Part shown: one piece after another, positions 17,748 to 26,106 of the stretch
How the letters are laid out: each line of letters starts with the position of its first letter
How positions within the stretch are numbered: the first letter of the stretch is position 1
Assembly: GCA_910578795.1 (NCBI GenBank)
Contig: CAJTSD010000013.1
Coordinates: forward strand, 10,214 to 74,213
Reading direction: 5' to 3'
Source of the DNA: an uncultured Lachnospiraceae bacterium
GTDB lineage: Bacteria > Bacillota > Clostridia > Lachnospirales > Lachnospiraceae
DNA length: 64,000 nucleotides
The notes under the pieces: generated by a model
The model's input: only the letters and a program-made list of their open reading frames with translations
Databases searched by the model: none
What the model was told of the DNA's origin: nothing
Position numbers and translations under genes: made by a program

Positions 17748-19325
17748 CTACATCAATGGCGCAAACGCTTTCATCAATCGTCCCATCAGCTTCACATGCA
17801 GCTTTTCATGTTGAACGGTTTTCTTCGTAACCTGTCTGCACTTTGTGAGCGTTTTCCGAAAATCTTCCTCAATGTCAGAAATGCAGTCCGTACGATACAT
17901 ATATGTAGCACACTCAAAATGATGATACAAACTGCGGTAATCCAAATTGATTGTCCCCACTACAGCCTCTTGTCCATCGCTGACAAAAACTTTTGCATGA
18001 ACAAACCCTGGAGTATATTCATATATCTTTACCCCTGATTCCAGCAAAGATCTATAATGTGTCTTCGCAAGCGCATATGGCACTGCCTTATCGGGAATTC
18101 CCGGCAATAACAGAATCACGTCAATGCCTCGTTCCGCCGCAAACTTTAAAGAAGTTTCCATTTCCCCGTCCAAAATCAAATATGGCATCATAATATGCAC
18201 ATACTCCAATGAACGGTTTAAGATGTCCATATACACCCGTTCCCCCAGCTTGTCATCGTCCAGCGGACAATCTCCATAAGGAATCACATATCCGTTCTCC
18301 TTTGGAACCGTTTTCGGGGAATAAGAAAGGAAATGCTGCGTATCATCTTGCACCGTATCAATCCGCCACATCTGCAGAAACATCAGTGTAAAACTTTGAA
18401 CCGCATCACCCTTTAACATAACGGCAGTATCCTTCCAGTGCCCGAACTTTTTCTTCTGATTGATATACTCATCCGCAAGGTTCACTCCGCCGTTAAATGC
18501 CGTGTGCCCGTCAATCACCAGAATTTTCCTATGATCCCGATAATTATAATGCGTAGAAACAAAAGGTGATACCGGTGCAAAAATCTTACACTGAATCCCC
18601 AATGCCTTCATACGTTTCGGATAATCATGTGGCAACAGTGCAAACTCACAGGTTCCGTCATACATCACACGTACATCTACGCCTGTTGCTGCTTTCTTCG
18701 CCAGGATTTCCAAAATCCGTCCCCACATCATTCCTTCATCCACAATAAAATATTCCATGAATATAAAATCCTTTGCCGCCTCAAGCTGCTTAAGCATTTC
18801 TTCAAATTTATCCTCGCCCGACGCAAAATACGTTACAGACGTATTTTCAAATACCGGATGGCAACCGCTTCTATGCATGTAATGCGCCAGTGCCGCCACC
18901 CCCTTGTTCTCCTCAGACAACCGTTTCATGGTATCCGTTGATTGCGGGATGCATTCTTTTGTATCCGTTATAATCTGATTCACACGCTGCTTCAAAGCAC
19001 GGTGACCAATGTCGCTCTGCGTATAGGCAAACAGCAGAACACCAAATACCGGTACAAGCATGATTACAATCAGCCATGTAATTTTTGCCGTAGGATTCAT
19101 TCTGCTATTCAAAAGGCAGACAACCATGACGAACGTAAACAAAACAGTTCCGCCCAAAATATGAGGTAAAAATTCTTCAAACCATCGAAAAATGCCAAAA
19201 AGAATAAAAACCTGCAGTACCAATAAAAGCAACATCAAGCCAAAACGGCTGAAAATCGCATGAATAATGCCCTTCTGTCCTTTTTTTAAGAGCAAAAGCC
19301 CTTTACTCCTGTAATCTGTCTGCAT
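17748..19325 (-). CDS. cls: Cardiolipin synthase (phospholipase D family)
   Basis: A 525-residue membrane enzyme that joins two phosphatidylglycerols into cardiolipin and glycerol. Two N-terminal membrane helices (residues ~25-75, LMLLLLVLQVFILFGIF and TWLIVIMLVPVFGVLLFAY) are followed by two phospholipase D domains, each with an HKD motif: HRKILVIDGHTAFNGG in the first and HAKVFVSDGQEAVVGT in the second. Both copies are complete, so activity is expected. Length fits the Firmicute type (480-520). The ATG follows AAGGTGATGGATT. It stands between two tRNA genes as a single gene. Confidence 0.94.
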   Translation of the reverse strand: MQTDYRSKGLLLLKKGQKGIIHAIFSRFGLMLLLLVLQVFILFGIFRWFEEFLPHILGGTVLFTFVMVVCLLNSRMNPTAKITWLIVIMLVPVFGVLLFAYTQSDIGHRALKQRVNQIITDTKECIPQSTDTMKRLSEENKGVAALAHYMHRSGCHPVFENTSVTYFASGEDKFEEMLKQLEAAKDFIFMEYFIVDEGMMWGRILEILAKKAATGVDVRVMYDGTCEFALLPHDYPKRMKALGIQCKIFAPVSPFVSTHYNYRDHRKILVIDGHTAFNGGVNLADEYINQKKKFGHWKDTAVMLKGDAVQSFTLMFLQMWRIDTVQDDTQHFLSYSPKTVPKENGYVIPYGDCPLDDDKLGERVYMDILNRSLEYVHIMMPYLILDGEMETSLKFAAERGIDVILLLPGIPDKAVPYALAKTHYRSLLESGVKIYEYTPGFVHAKVFVSDGQEAVVGTINLDYRSLYHHFECATYMYRTDCISDIEEDFRKTLTKCRQVTKKTVQHEKLHVKLMGRLMKAFAPLM

Positions 19326-19384
19326 AATCCATCACCTTCCCCTATGATTTATGAAATCCCATAGAAATAAAATTAAAAAACATG

Positions 19385-19413
19385 TTGACATATCTACCAA
19401 AACAAGGTAAAAT
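19385..19413 (+). promoter_or_regulatory. Promoter of tRNA-Leu
   Basis: TTGACA (19385-19390), 17-bp spacer, TAAAAT (19408-19413), 12 bp before the mature 5' end of the tRNA. Confidence 0.8.
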
Positions 19414-19424
19414 ATTAGTTGTTT

Positions 19425-19508
19425 GCAGGAGTGGCGGAATTGGCAGACGCGCAGGCTTCAGGTGCCTGTGGTAGCAATATCGTGTGGGTTCAAGTCCCAT
19501 CTCCTGCA
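19425..19508 (+). tRNA. tRNA-Leu (anticodon CAG)
   Basis: An 84-nt class II tRNA with acceptor stem GCAGGAG/CTCCTGC, anticodon arm CAGGC-TTCAGGT-GCCTG (anticodon CAG, codon CTG), a long variable arm and the T arm GGGTTCAAGTCCC. The discriminator base is A; CCA is not encoded. Confidence 0.95.
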
Positions 19509-19514
19509 TTTTAC

Positions 19515-19553
19515 ACGGCAAAGACCTTAAATATAGGTTTAAGCCGTTTTTTA
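19515..19553 (+). terminator. Terminator of tRNA-Leu
   Basis: ACGGC (19515-19519) pairs with GCCGT (19543-19547), with an inner ACCT/AGGT stem, followed by a T run. Confidence 0.7.
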
Positions 19554-19703
19554 TTTGCCAAATTCGCTATCGAAATAATCTACCGTATCCCGTTTCATGT
19601 AACCAATATAAAAATCCTCCTTTTTGATAAGAATTACGATATCCGGATTCTTACCAAAAAAGAGGCATTATTGATATTTATACAATTCAAGACTTACAGA
19701 ATT

Positions 19704-20195
19704 CTATAAACTGATCCCTGACGCATAGCCATCAATAACATAGTAAGCCATGCCTTCTTCAGGCTTTATGTATACTTCTACATTTTTAATGGAAGCTGCA
19801 GAATGACCTTCATCTACATAAGCCTTCTTTACACGCTCAATCACATTTTCCATAGATATGTCTTCTCTGCCACTCATCTGCAAAATGATTTTCTGTGAAG
19901 CTGACGCTTTCGTTGTCTTTGCAGGCTTTTCCGCCGTTTCCTTCTTTGCCGCTGCCTTCGTTGTCTTCTTTGCAGCCGCAGGCTTTGCTGTCTTCTTCTC
20001 TACCGCCTTCTCCTCTGCTTTTACCTCAGACTCTGCTGCCTTAACCTCAGGTTTTGCTTCAGCTGCCGCCTCTTCTGCCTTGACTTCGGTTTTTTCTTCA
20101 ACCTGTACCGCAGGCTCTGCCGCCTTAACGGCACTGACTGCTTTTTTCTCTACTGTTTTCTTTGCTGCTGTGTTTTTTTCTACTTTTTTTCTCAC
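19704..20195 (-). CDS. Ala/Lys/Glu-rich protein with C-terminal DUF6465-like domain
   Basis: A 163-residue protein. Residues 1-100 are low complexity, made of Lys, Ala, Glu, Val and Thr with runs such as AAKKTTKAAAKK, like histone H1-type tails. The last ~60 residues (SQKIILQMSGREDISMENVI, then VEVYIKPEEGMAYYVIDG) match what I know as DUF6465, a small domain common in Lachnospiraceae with unknown function. The basic tail suggests binding to nucleic acid or acidic surfaces, which is inference. It is transcribed alone from a promoter with a ~150-nt leader. Confidence 0.8.
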   Translation of the reverse strand: MRKKVEKNTAAKKTVEKKAVSAVKAAEPAVQVEEKTEVKAEEAAAEAKPEVKAAESEVKAEEKAVEKKTAKPAAAKKTTKAAAKKETAEKPAKTTKASASQKIILQMSGREDISMENVIERVKKAYVDEGHSAASIKNVEVYIKPEEGMAYYVIDGYASGISL

Positions 20196-20354
20196 TTCTA
20201 ACCTCTCCTGAACTAATCCTCTAATTTTATCTTCCTACCGTTTCCAAAACAGTGTCATCATCATGCTGTTTTGAGTTTTATAACACTTAAAAACATTGCT
20301 TTGGATGTTTATGTCTGACCATCGTTGTTTAAAGACTTCATATGCACCTATATT

Positions 20355-20383
20355 AATATACTCACATTTATTGATTTTGTCAA
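20355..20383 (-). promoter_or_regulatory. Predicted promoter of the DUF6465 gene
   Basis: On the minus strand TTGACA (20378-20383), 17 bp, TATATT (20355-20360). Apart from this, the 430-bp AT-rich divergent gap 20196-20628 holds no gene or clear RNA element. Confidence 0.6.
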
Positions 20384-20628
20384 TACCTGTGACAGTTGAA
20401 TTATACAAAATTCATGCACTAATATAGTAACATATAACATCATTATTTCAATTTAATATGTAACGTTTATGAAATCATCACATCTTTTACCGTCTTTTCA
20501 ATAAAAACTTAATAAAATTTATAATAAATCCGATTCATACCACATAACTTTTCTTTTTTTTGCCATACTGATTTATAGGAGACAGCTTTTACTGTTTCTA
20601 TAATATTATGGCAGCACGGAGGCACAAT

Positions 20629-20844
20629 ATGGGTAATAAATTGATTGACGGGATTGCATTAACGATTGCCATCGTCGGTGCGGTAAACTGGGGATTAATC
20701 GGATTTTTTGATTTTAACCTGGTTGCATCCGTTTTCGGGAGCATGAGCTGGCTTTCCAGAATCATTTATGCTTTGGTAGGCATCTGCGGACTTTATCTTA
20801 TATGCTTTTATATGCGTCTTGGCAGTTCGGCAGACGAGGCATAA
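20629..20844 (+). CDS. DUF378-family small membrane protein
   Basis: A 71-residue protein with two hydrophobic segments, IALTIAIVGAVNWGLIGFF (with the family's invariant GAVNWGLIG) and IIYALVGICGLYLICFYM. The start at 20629 is chosen because CACGGAGG lies 6 nt upstream; a longer frame from 20608 has no ribosome site. DUF378 (YuzA-like) proteins have no established role. Monocistronic, ended by a strong terminator. Confidence 0.88.
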   Translation: MGNKLIDGIALTIAIVGAVNWGLIGFFDFNLVASVFGSMSWLSRIIYALVGICGLYLICFYMRLGSSADEA

Positions 20845-20859
20845 ACCAATGCTTCTATA

Positions 20860-20900
20860 AAACCTCATGCAATGCATTGCAGGCTTTGCATGAGGTTTTT
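20860..20900 (+). terminator. Terminator of the DUF378 gene
   Basis: Perfect 13-bp stem AAACCTCATGCAA (20860-20872) with TTGCATGAGGTTT (20886-20898) and a T tail. Its position also suits the convergent hflC gene. Confidence 0.9.
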
Positions 20901-20932
20901 ATCTGTCGTTGCCCATATGGTGAGCCTTATTT

Positions 20933-21802
20933 TTATTGATTATAAAAAATCTGCGTAATCGGAGAATCCTTATCTAAAATAACCGTCTTGTCCCCGCCCT
21001 GTACCGCATTCTGTAATGCATCAAGGCTTCTGATAAAACTGTAAAACTCCGCCTTCTGCGGACTGTCATAGGACTCCGCCATAATCTTCATGTATTCCGC
21101 TTCACCCTCTGCCTTTAAAATCTCCGCCTTTTTTTCTGCCTCCGACACCAAAAGCGCCGTTTCCTTATCCGTCGTATTGCGGATAACCTGCGCCTCGGAA
21201 TTTCCTTCTGCCGTATAAGTCGCCGCCATATTTTCGCGCTCGGAAATCATACGCTCGAACACCGCGTCCTTATTATCCTCCGGCAAATCCAAAAGCTTGA
21301 TTTCAATGGTTGCAATCTCTATGCCATACTGGTTGATTCCCGAAACATTCTGCATGATATAATCCGTAAGCTCACGCCCCCTTGCCGCAATGATGTCCGA
21401 CTGCGCCATGCTGCTTATCACGTTTTTTATCGCGTTATACACAACCACATTGATACGCCCCTCCGCATTCACCGAAGAAGTATTTAAAGTCTGTGCAAAC
21501 GTCCTTGGATCGGTCACACGCCAAAGCACGAAGCTGTCAACAATCATGGATTTTTTATCCTTTGTAATGACGTCGGATTTTGCAATGTCATAAAGCAAAA
21601 GCTCCTTCGTGACTGTATCCTTCTCCTGTATAAACGGTATCTTAAGATAAAGCCCCGGCTCGGAAATCACCCGCTCAATCCTGCCAAATTCCCGCACAAG
21701 CCCATACTGGTTTTCCTTGATGACAAAAACGGAATTGGCGCCCACAAACAACACTCCCAGCAATACCACCACAATCAATAATTTTCCGAATGTCTTTTTC
21801 AT
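20933..21802 (-). CDS. hflC: HflC, SPFH-domain membrane protein
   Basis: A 289-residue stomatin/prohibitin-type protein with one N-terminal membrane helix (LLIVVVLLGVLFVGA) and an SPFH domain beginning VIKENQYGLVREFGRIERV. The second half is a charged helix (ERMISERENMAATYTAEGNS) followed by RSLDALQNAV. With HflK it forms a large cage around the FtsH protease in bacteria where it has been studied. It starts 6 bp after hflK. GGAGG is 11 nt before the ATG. Confidence 0.92.
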   Translation of the reverse strand: MKKTFGKLLIVVVLLGVLFVGANSVFVIKENQYGLVREFGRIERVISEPGLYLKIPFIQEKDTVTKELLLYDIAKSDVITKDKKSMIVDSFVLWRVTDPRTFAQTLNTSSVNAEGRINVVVYNAIKNVISSMAQSDIIAARGRELTDYIMQNVSGINQYGIEIATIEIKLLDLPEDNKDAVFERMISERENMAATYTAEGNSEAQVIRNTTDKETALLVSEAEKKAEILKAEGEAEYMKIMAESYDSPQKAEFYSFIRSLDALQNAVQGGDKTVILDKDSPITQIFYNQ

Positions 21803-21808
21803 AACCGC

Positions 21809-22858
21809 CTAATCCTCCTGTTCTGTCGTCTGCGTGTCATCTGTACTTTCCGGCTTTTGCGTAATGTCCTCAAGCTGCAACTCATCAAGATAAAGGGTTT
21901 TATTCAGGCTGCCGCTGCCGTCATCAATAATCAGTTTGACGCCCGGAAGCACGGACTCCATCGCCTCATAAAACATTCTCTGCTTTGTGATGACCGGATT
22001 TTTTTCATATTCCTCATACATTTTTTGGAACCGCACCTGCTGAGCGCTTGCCTCATTAATACGCTCCTGCTTCTGCGCCTCTGCCTTCTGTATAATCTGA
22101 TCCGCCCGCGCATTCGCCTCGGGAAGCTTTTGGTTGCGGTATTTGTTTGCATTGTTAAGCGCGGTTTCCTTGCCCTGCTTTGCCGTCTCTACCGCCTTAA
22201 ACGCCTCAATAACCGAGTCTGTGGGCGGTTCTGCGTCCTGCATGGAAATATTGACCAGTATGAGCCCAATATCCTGCTCCTCAAGCTTCTCCATCATCAT
22301 CTCCCGGATTGCCGCTTGAATTTCACTTTTTCCGGTCGTGATTACATCATCTACCACATAGTTGCTGATGATGTTCCTGATACACGACTGCGCGATGTTT
22401 TTGAGGATTTCCTCCGGCTGTTTGGAGTGATAAAGGTACTTTACCGGATCGGACACCTTATATTCCACATAAAAATCGACATTGACAAAATTAAAATCTG
22501 AGGTTATCATAAGGGACTCTGCTGCCAGCAAATCCGCGTTGTCCGCCTCATTTTCAAGCCTGTACCCAATTGGGAATCCAAGAATCATTGTGTTTACTTT
22601 TGTCACCTTCTGCACAAAAGGGATTTTAAAATGCAGCCCTGAGGTTGCAACGCCTGTCGCCTTGCCAAAGGTTGTCACGACGCCCTGTTCCTGCTCCCCA
22701 ATCGAGTAAACGGACTCAATGCCCAAAACCCCTATCACAAGCGCTGCCGCTATTGTCACGGCAACCCTGCGAAACGGGATTTTCTTTTTCTCCCTCTTCT
22801 CTTTTTTCTCCTCTCCCTGTTGATGTTCTCCTTTAAATTCCCTAAAGTTATTTTCCAT
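21809..22858 (-). CDS. hflK: HflK, SPFH-domain membrane protein
   Basis: A 349-residue partner of HflC. A very charged cytosolic N-terminus (GEEKKEKREKKKIPFRR) precedes one membrane helix (VAVTIAAALVIGVLGIESVY) and the SPFH domain (GEQEQGVVTTFGKATG). The helical region contains KLPEANARADQIIQKAEAQK, the family hallmark. The C-terminus is acidic and Thr/Gln-rich. It is first of the hflK-hflC pair and lies 49 bp downstream of pepD, with which it may be cotranscribed. It probably regulates FtsH proteolysis, by family knowledge. Confidence 0.93.
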   Translation of the reverse strand: MENNFREFKGEHQQGEEKKEKREKKKIPFRRVAVTIAAALVIGVLGIESVYSIGEQEQGVVTTFGKATGVATSGLHFKIPFVQKVTKVNTMILGFPIGYRLENEADNADLLAAESLMITSDFNFVNVDFYVEYKVSDPVKYLYHSKQPEEILKNIAQSCIRNIISNYVVDDVITTGKSEIQAAIREMMMEKLEEQDIGLILVNISMQDAEPPTDSVIEAFKAVETAKQGKETALNNANKYRNQKLPEANARADQIIQKAEAQKQERINEASAQQVRFQKMYEEYEKNPVITKQRMFYEAMESVLPGVKLIIDDGSGSLNKTLYLDELQLEDITQKPESTDDTQTTEQED

Positions 22859-22907
22859 CGTTTCTCCATTCTAAAATTGTAATTCGCAATATCCTGTTTG
22901 TGCTGTC

Positions 22908-24368
22908 TTATTTTTGTTTTAATATTTCCAGCAAATAATCCCACATGCGCGCCGTTGAGGAAATGCTAAGACGTTCCTCCGTCGTATGAATATCAAAAAT
23001 ATCCGGACCAAAAGACACGCAGTCAAGACCGGGGATCTTCGAAATCATAACGCCACACTCAAGCCCTGCATGAAGTGCTTCCACCCTGACCTCTTTTCCA
23101 AACAGCTCCTGATAGATTCTGATCATATCCGCCCTCAGCTTCGAATCCGGATTGTACTGCCAGCCCGGATAATCACCGTACGCTTCTGTATAACCGCCGA
23201 ATACCTTCGTGAGCGTGTCAAGCTGCAATTTCAGCTTCTCCTTTGCCGTTTCTATCGCGCTTCTGACCGCAAGGCTTACAACGACCTCCTTTTTTGCGCC
23301 GCATGCGTATCTCATTACGCCTGCATTGAGCGAAGTTTCCACAAGACCCTCAATATCCGCACTCATCGCCATCACACCGTTTGGCATTGTGGTTAAAAAT
23401 CCTGCAATTCTTCCCGTGCTTTCATTATCAAACATTTGTTCTTCGCATGCGTCACAGGACGCAATACTGATACACAGATTTTTTTCCTTGGACTGATACT
23501 CCTTTTTGGTTTCTTCCGCAATGCGCGCTGCTTCTGCTTCAAGCATTTTTTGTTGGTCTTTTTTAACACACACAACGGCATGTGCCGCAATTGGTATGGC
23601 ATTATCCTTCTCTCCTCCGGCAATGTCAACAATATTCAATTCCAAACGCCCCAAAAGCTGCTGCAGCGTTACGCCCAAAAGCTTTATGGCATTCCCGCGC
23701 TCCTTGTTGATTTCCGTGCCGGAATGCCCTCCCATAAGCCCGCTTACAGTTAATTGCAGGCAGACTGTATCAGCAGGTCTGTCCGTTCCCGTTACGGGAA
23801 GATGACAGTCTGTCCGGAGTCCTCCCGCGCAGCTTGTCAAAAGGATCCCTTCCTCCTCCGAATCAATATTCAGCATTCTTTTTGCCGTCAGCATGGACAA
23901 ATCAATTGCCACGGCGCCGTCCATGCCAACCTCCTCGTCCGTTGTGATAACCGCCTCAATGCGCGGGTGCGGTATATCATCAGAATCAAGCAATGCAAGA
24001 ATATATGCAACCGCAATGCCGTCGTCCCCGCCAAGACTGGTTCCTTCGGCAAAAACAAAATCCCCTTCTGTTTTTAACCGGAGCGCGTCTTTTTGAAGGT
24101 CGATGTCACACCCGGGAGTCTTAACCGCCACCATGTCCATGTGCCCCTGTAAAATAACAGGTTCCGTGTTCTCGTAGTCCGTAGTTGCTTCCTTTACGAT
24201 AATGACATTGTTTGCTTTATCCCGGATATGGAATAGCCCCCTGTCCTTTGCAAACTGTTCCAAATAACCGCTGATTCGGTCAAGGTTCCCCGAACCGTGC
24301 GGAATTTGGCAGATTTCCTCAAAATAGTGAAATACATTCTTCGGTTCTAAATTTTCTAATACACTCAT
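22908..24368 (-). CDS. pepD: Aminoacyl-histidine dipeptidase (PepD, M20 family)
   Basis: A 486-residue di-zinc exopeptidase that cleaves dipeptides such as Xaa-His. Metal-binding motifs are clear: LQGHMDMVAV (His, Asp), SLGGDDGIAVAY (bridging Asp), TTDEEVGMDGA (catalytic Glu) and HAGLECGVM, HTTEERLS near the end. A lid/dimerisation domain sits at ~200-380. Length matches the 480-490 usual for PepD. The start at 24368 is set by TGGAGG upstream; a frame from 24398 adds 10 residues without a ribosome site. Cytosolic, likely peptide salvage. Confidence 0.94.
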   Translation of the reverse strand: MSVLENLEPKNVFHYFEEICQIPHGSGNLDRISGYLEQFAKDRGLFHIRDKANNVIIVKEATTDYENTEPVILQGHMDMVAVKTPGCDIDLQKDALRLKTEGDFVFAEGTSLGGDDGIAVAYILALLDSDDIPHPRIEAVITTDEEVGMDGAVAIDLSMLTAKRMLNIDSEEEGILLTSCAGGLRTDCHLPVTGTDRPADTVCLQLTVSGLMGGHSGTEINKERGNAIKLLGVTLQQLLGRLELNIVDIAGGEKDNAIPIAAHAVVCVKKDQQKMLEAEAARIAEETKKEYQSKEKNLCISIASCDACEEQMFDNESTGRIAGFLTTMPNGVMAMSADIEGLVETSLNAGVMRYACGAKKEVVVSLAVRSAIETAKEKLKLQLDTLTKVFGGYTEAYGDYPGWQYNPDSKLRADMIRIYQELFGKEVRVEALHAGLECGVMISKIPGLDCVSFGPDIFDIHTTEERLSISSTARMWDYLLEILKQK

Positions 24369-24544
24369 GATTAACCTCCATTTGACTGCTGCCTGCAATA
24401 TTTTCCAATTTACTTTGGTTCCACATACCTTGCGTAGTCAAAAAACTTTTCTTTCCTTAAGGATTATATCATACATTTTTGCTTTCATACGGAATTTGTT
24501 AATTTTTTTACAATTTTTTACAAACATTTCACGACTTTCCATAC

Positions 24545-24634
24545 GAATCGAGTGGAGAAGATTTATCTTCCCCTACTCGCGCGCCGGATGCGGGCAGCTT
24601 TAGCTGCATATTTCCTCTCCGCGTCCGTGTGCAT
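24545..24634 (-). repeat. R2 structured repeat, copy 1
   Basis: A ~90-bp element directly downstream of the rplT terminator. Minus-strand stems: CGGACGCGG with CCGCATCCG (24619-24627 / 24585-24593), an inner perfect hairpin GCAGCT-AA-AGCTGC (24594-24607), and a third hairpin around CGAGTAGGGGAAGAT (24549-24579). It reads as a 23-codon ORF starting MHTDAERKYAAKAARI, with GAGAGGAAATATG inside it. A second copy is at 26018-26106 with different paired bases. Orientation is given relative to the operon. Confidence 0.7.
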
Positions 24635-24667
24635 AAAAAAATTGAGCACATCAGCGCTCAATTTTTT
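24635..24667 (-). terminator. Terminator of the infC-rpmI-rplT operon
   Basis: On the minus strand AAAAATTGAGC (24656-24666) pairs with GCTCAATTTTT (24637-24647) around an 8-nt loop, followed by more T residues. It lies 25 bp past the rplT stop, and R2 copy 1 begins at once after it. Confidence 0.9.
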
Positions 24668-24691
24668 ACTCATTCTCTTTTGTTGACAATC

Positions 24692-25048
24692 TTATGCAAC
24701 ACTGCTCTTTGCAAGATCAGCAAGTGTCTTGAAGCCTTCTGCGTCATTGACTGCCATCTCCGCAAGCATCTTTCTGTTAATTTCAACACCGGCAACCTTT
24801 AAGCCGTGCATCATCTTGCTGTAAGATAAGCCGTTCAGTCTTGCCGCTGCGTTGATACGTGCAATCCAAAGTCTTCTGAACTGACGCTTTCTCTCTTTTC
24901 TGCCTGCGTATGAAGATGCAAGCGCTCTCATTACGGACTGCTTTGCAACCCTGTACTGCTTTGAGCGTGCCCCTCTGTAACCTTTTGCGAGCTTTAACAC
25001 TCTGTTATGTCTTTTTTTTGCGTTTAAACCGCCTTTAATTCTTGCCAT
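24692..25048 (-). CDS. rplT: Ribosomal protein bL20
   Basis: A 118-residue very basic protein of the large subunit, full length for the family. It starts MARIKGGLNAKKRHNRVLKL and contains GYRGARSKQYRVAKQSVMRA and FRRLWIARINAAARLNGLSY, all diagnostic. It is essential in early 50S assembly, and in Firmicutes and E. coli it also represses its own operon by binding an mRNA leader that mimics 23S rRNA. It is last in infC-rpmI-rplT. AGGAGG lies 9 nt before the ATG. Confidence 0.98.
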   Translation of the reverse strand: MARIKGGLNAKKRHNRVLKLAKGYRGARSKQYRVAKQSVMRALASSYAGRKERKRQFRRLWIARINAAARLNGLSYSKMMHGLKVAGVEINRKMLAEMAVNDAEGFKTLADLAKSSVA

Positions 25049-25101
25049 TTTCTTTTCCTCCTAACAAATTCACATTCCTTTACCGTTTCCTGCCGCACAT
25101 C

Positions 25102-25299
25102 TTATGCGTACGGTAAAATCTTCTTCATATTCTTAACATTTGTTGCATCTGTGATAGCCGCTTTTCTGAGATTTCTCTTTCTCTTTGCGGACTTCTTTGT
25201 CAAGATATGGCTCTTATAAGCTTTTGATCTCTTTAATTTACCTGTTCCTGTTACTCTAAAGCGCTTTGCTGCTGATCTGCTTGTTTTCATTTTTGGCAT
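25102..25299 (-). CDS. rpmI: Ribosomal protein bL35
   Basis: A 65-residue basic protein of the large ribosomal subunit (MPKMKTSRSAAKRFRVTGTG, then KLKRSKAYKSHILTKKS), full length. It is the middle gene of infC-rpmI-rplT, 53 bp before rplT and 104 bp after infC. The ribosome site is AGGAGG, 9 nt upstream. It is expected to share the L20-mediated control of the operon. Confidence 0.98.
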   Translation of the reverse strand: MPKMKTSRSAAKRFRVTGTGKLKRSKAYKSHILTKKSAKRKRNLRKAAITDATNVKNMKKILPYA

Positions 25300-25403
25300 A
25301 TCTGTTTCCTCCTAAATCATACTATTTTGCAGTTGTCCAACGTCAGACCGCTGCACATTTTCTATATTTTAACTGACCTAAGCCGTTTTGTGGGAATAAC
25401 TGC

Positions 25404-25910
25404 TTATCGTTTTTCAGCTAAAAACATTGTCATGCTTCTGCCCTCAACCTTCGGCTCCTTCTCGACAACGGCAATATCGCTTAAGCTCTCGCCGAAATCC
25501 ACAAGGATATGCTTGCTGTTCTGCATATGAGCCATCTCGCGTCCGCGAAAACGCAATGTCACTTTAACCTTATCCCCCTTGGTTAAAAACTTGCGGGCAG
25601 CATTTATTTTTGTGTTCAGGTCATTCGTGTCAATATTCGGAGATAAGCGGATTTCTTTCACGTCAATAATCTTCTGCTTTTTCTTCGCTTCCTTCTCCTT
25701 CCTTGTCTGCTCATACTTGAATTTTCCATAATCAACAATCTTACATACAGGAGGTTTTGCCGTGGGAGCGATTTTTACCAAATCAACGCCTGCCTCCTCT
25801 GCAAGTTTCATCGCTTCTCTCGGCGGCATAATGCCGAGCTGTTCGCCGTCCGCGCCGATTACACGCACCTCTCTGTCCCTAATCTGTTCGTTAATCATTA
25901 AATCGCTAAT
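25404..25910 (-). CDS. infC: Translation initiation factor IF-3, ATT start
   Basis: A 168-residue factor that binds the 30S subunit and proofreads start codon choice. The N domain contains MINEQIRDREVRVIGADGEQ and the C domain VKVTLRFRGREMAH. The frame stays open upstream to 25964, but the best start is the ATT at 25908-25910: it lies 9 nt after GGAGG and gives ISDLMINEQIRDREVR, parallel to the AUU-started Bacillus IF-3. Rare AUU starts let IF-3 repress its own translation. The first ATG inside (25896-25898) would be a poor fit to the ribosome site. First gene of infC-rpmI-rplT, behind a ~400-nt leader. Confidence 0.95.
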   Translation of the reverse strand: MSDLMINEQIRDREVRVIGADGEQLGIMPPREAMKLAEEAGVDLVKIAPTAKPPVCKIVDYGKFKYEQTRKEKEAKKKQKIIDVKEIRLSPNIDTNDLNTKINAARKFLTKGDKVKVTLRFRGREMAHMQNSKHILVDFGESLSDIAVVEKEPKVEGRSMTMFLAEKR

Positions 25911-25948
25911 AACCTTACACCTCCATAAAATAAACATAAGAAAATAAA

Positions 25949-25968
25949 TTGAGTGCCAGCGCACTCAA
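25949..25968 (-). terminator. Terminator-like hairpin next to the infC ribosome site
   Basis: Minus strand TTGAGTGC-GCTG-GCACTCAA followed by TTTATTTTCTT. It resembles the terminator before R2 copy 1 and may act as an attenuator, or sequester nothing and be a remnant. Confidence 0.5.
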
Positions 25969-26017
25969 TATGCAAAAAGCTTCGCTTTTTGTCTAAATAT
26001 TGAACGCTGCTGCTTTA

Positions 26018-26106
26018 ATCGAGCAGAAAAGATTTTTCCTACTCGCCGCGCGACCCATGCGCCACTCCAGTGGCATATTTCCTCTGCATGGGTCTGTGCA
26101 TAAGAA
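26018..26106 (-). repeat. R2 structured repeat, copy 2 (inside infC leader)
   Basis: Same plan as copy 1: ACCCATGC (26053-26060) pairs perfectly with GCATGGGT (26086-26093); inner hairpin GCCACT-CC-AGTGGC (26061-26074); third hairpin between CGAG at 26020 and CTCG at 26045. The shared unpaired blocks are ATGCACA, GAGGAAATATG and CGCGCGG/CGAGTAGG. Its ORF reading is MHRPMQRKYATGVAHGSRGE, unlike copy 1 except for RKYA. Confidence 0.7.

Noticed and set aside
20196..20628. A hidden RNA gene in the 430-bp divergent gap
   Set aside because: AT-rich, no stable conserved fold or tRNA-like structure seen; only a promoter is supported.
24545..24634. The R2 ORF as a real small protein gene
   Set aside because: The second copy does not preserve the peptide, while base pairing is preserved; not listed as CDS.
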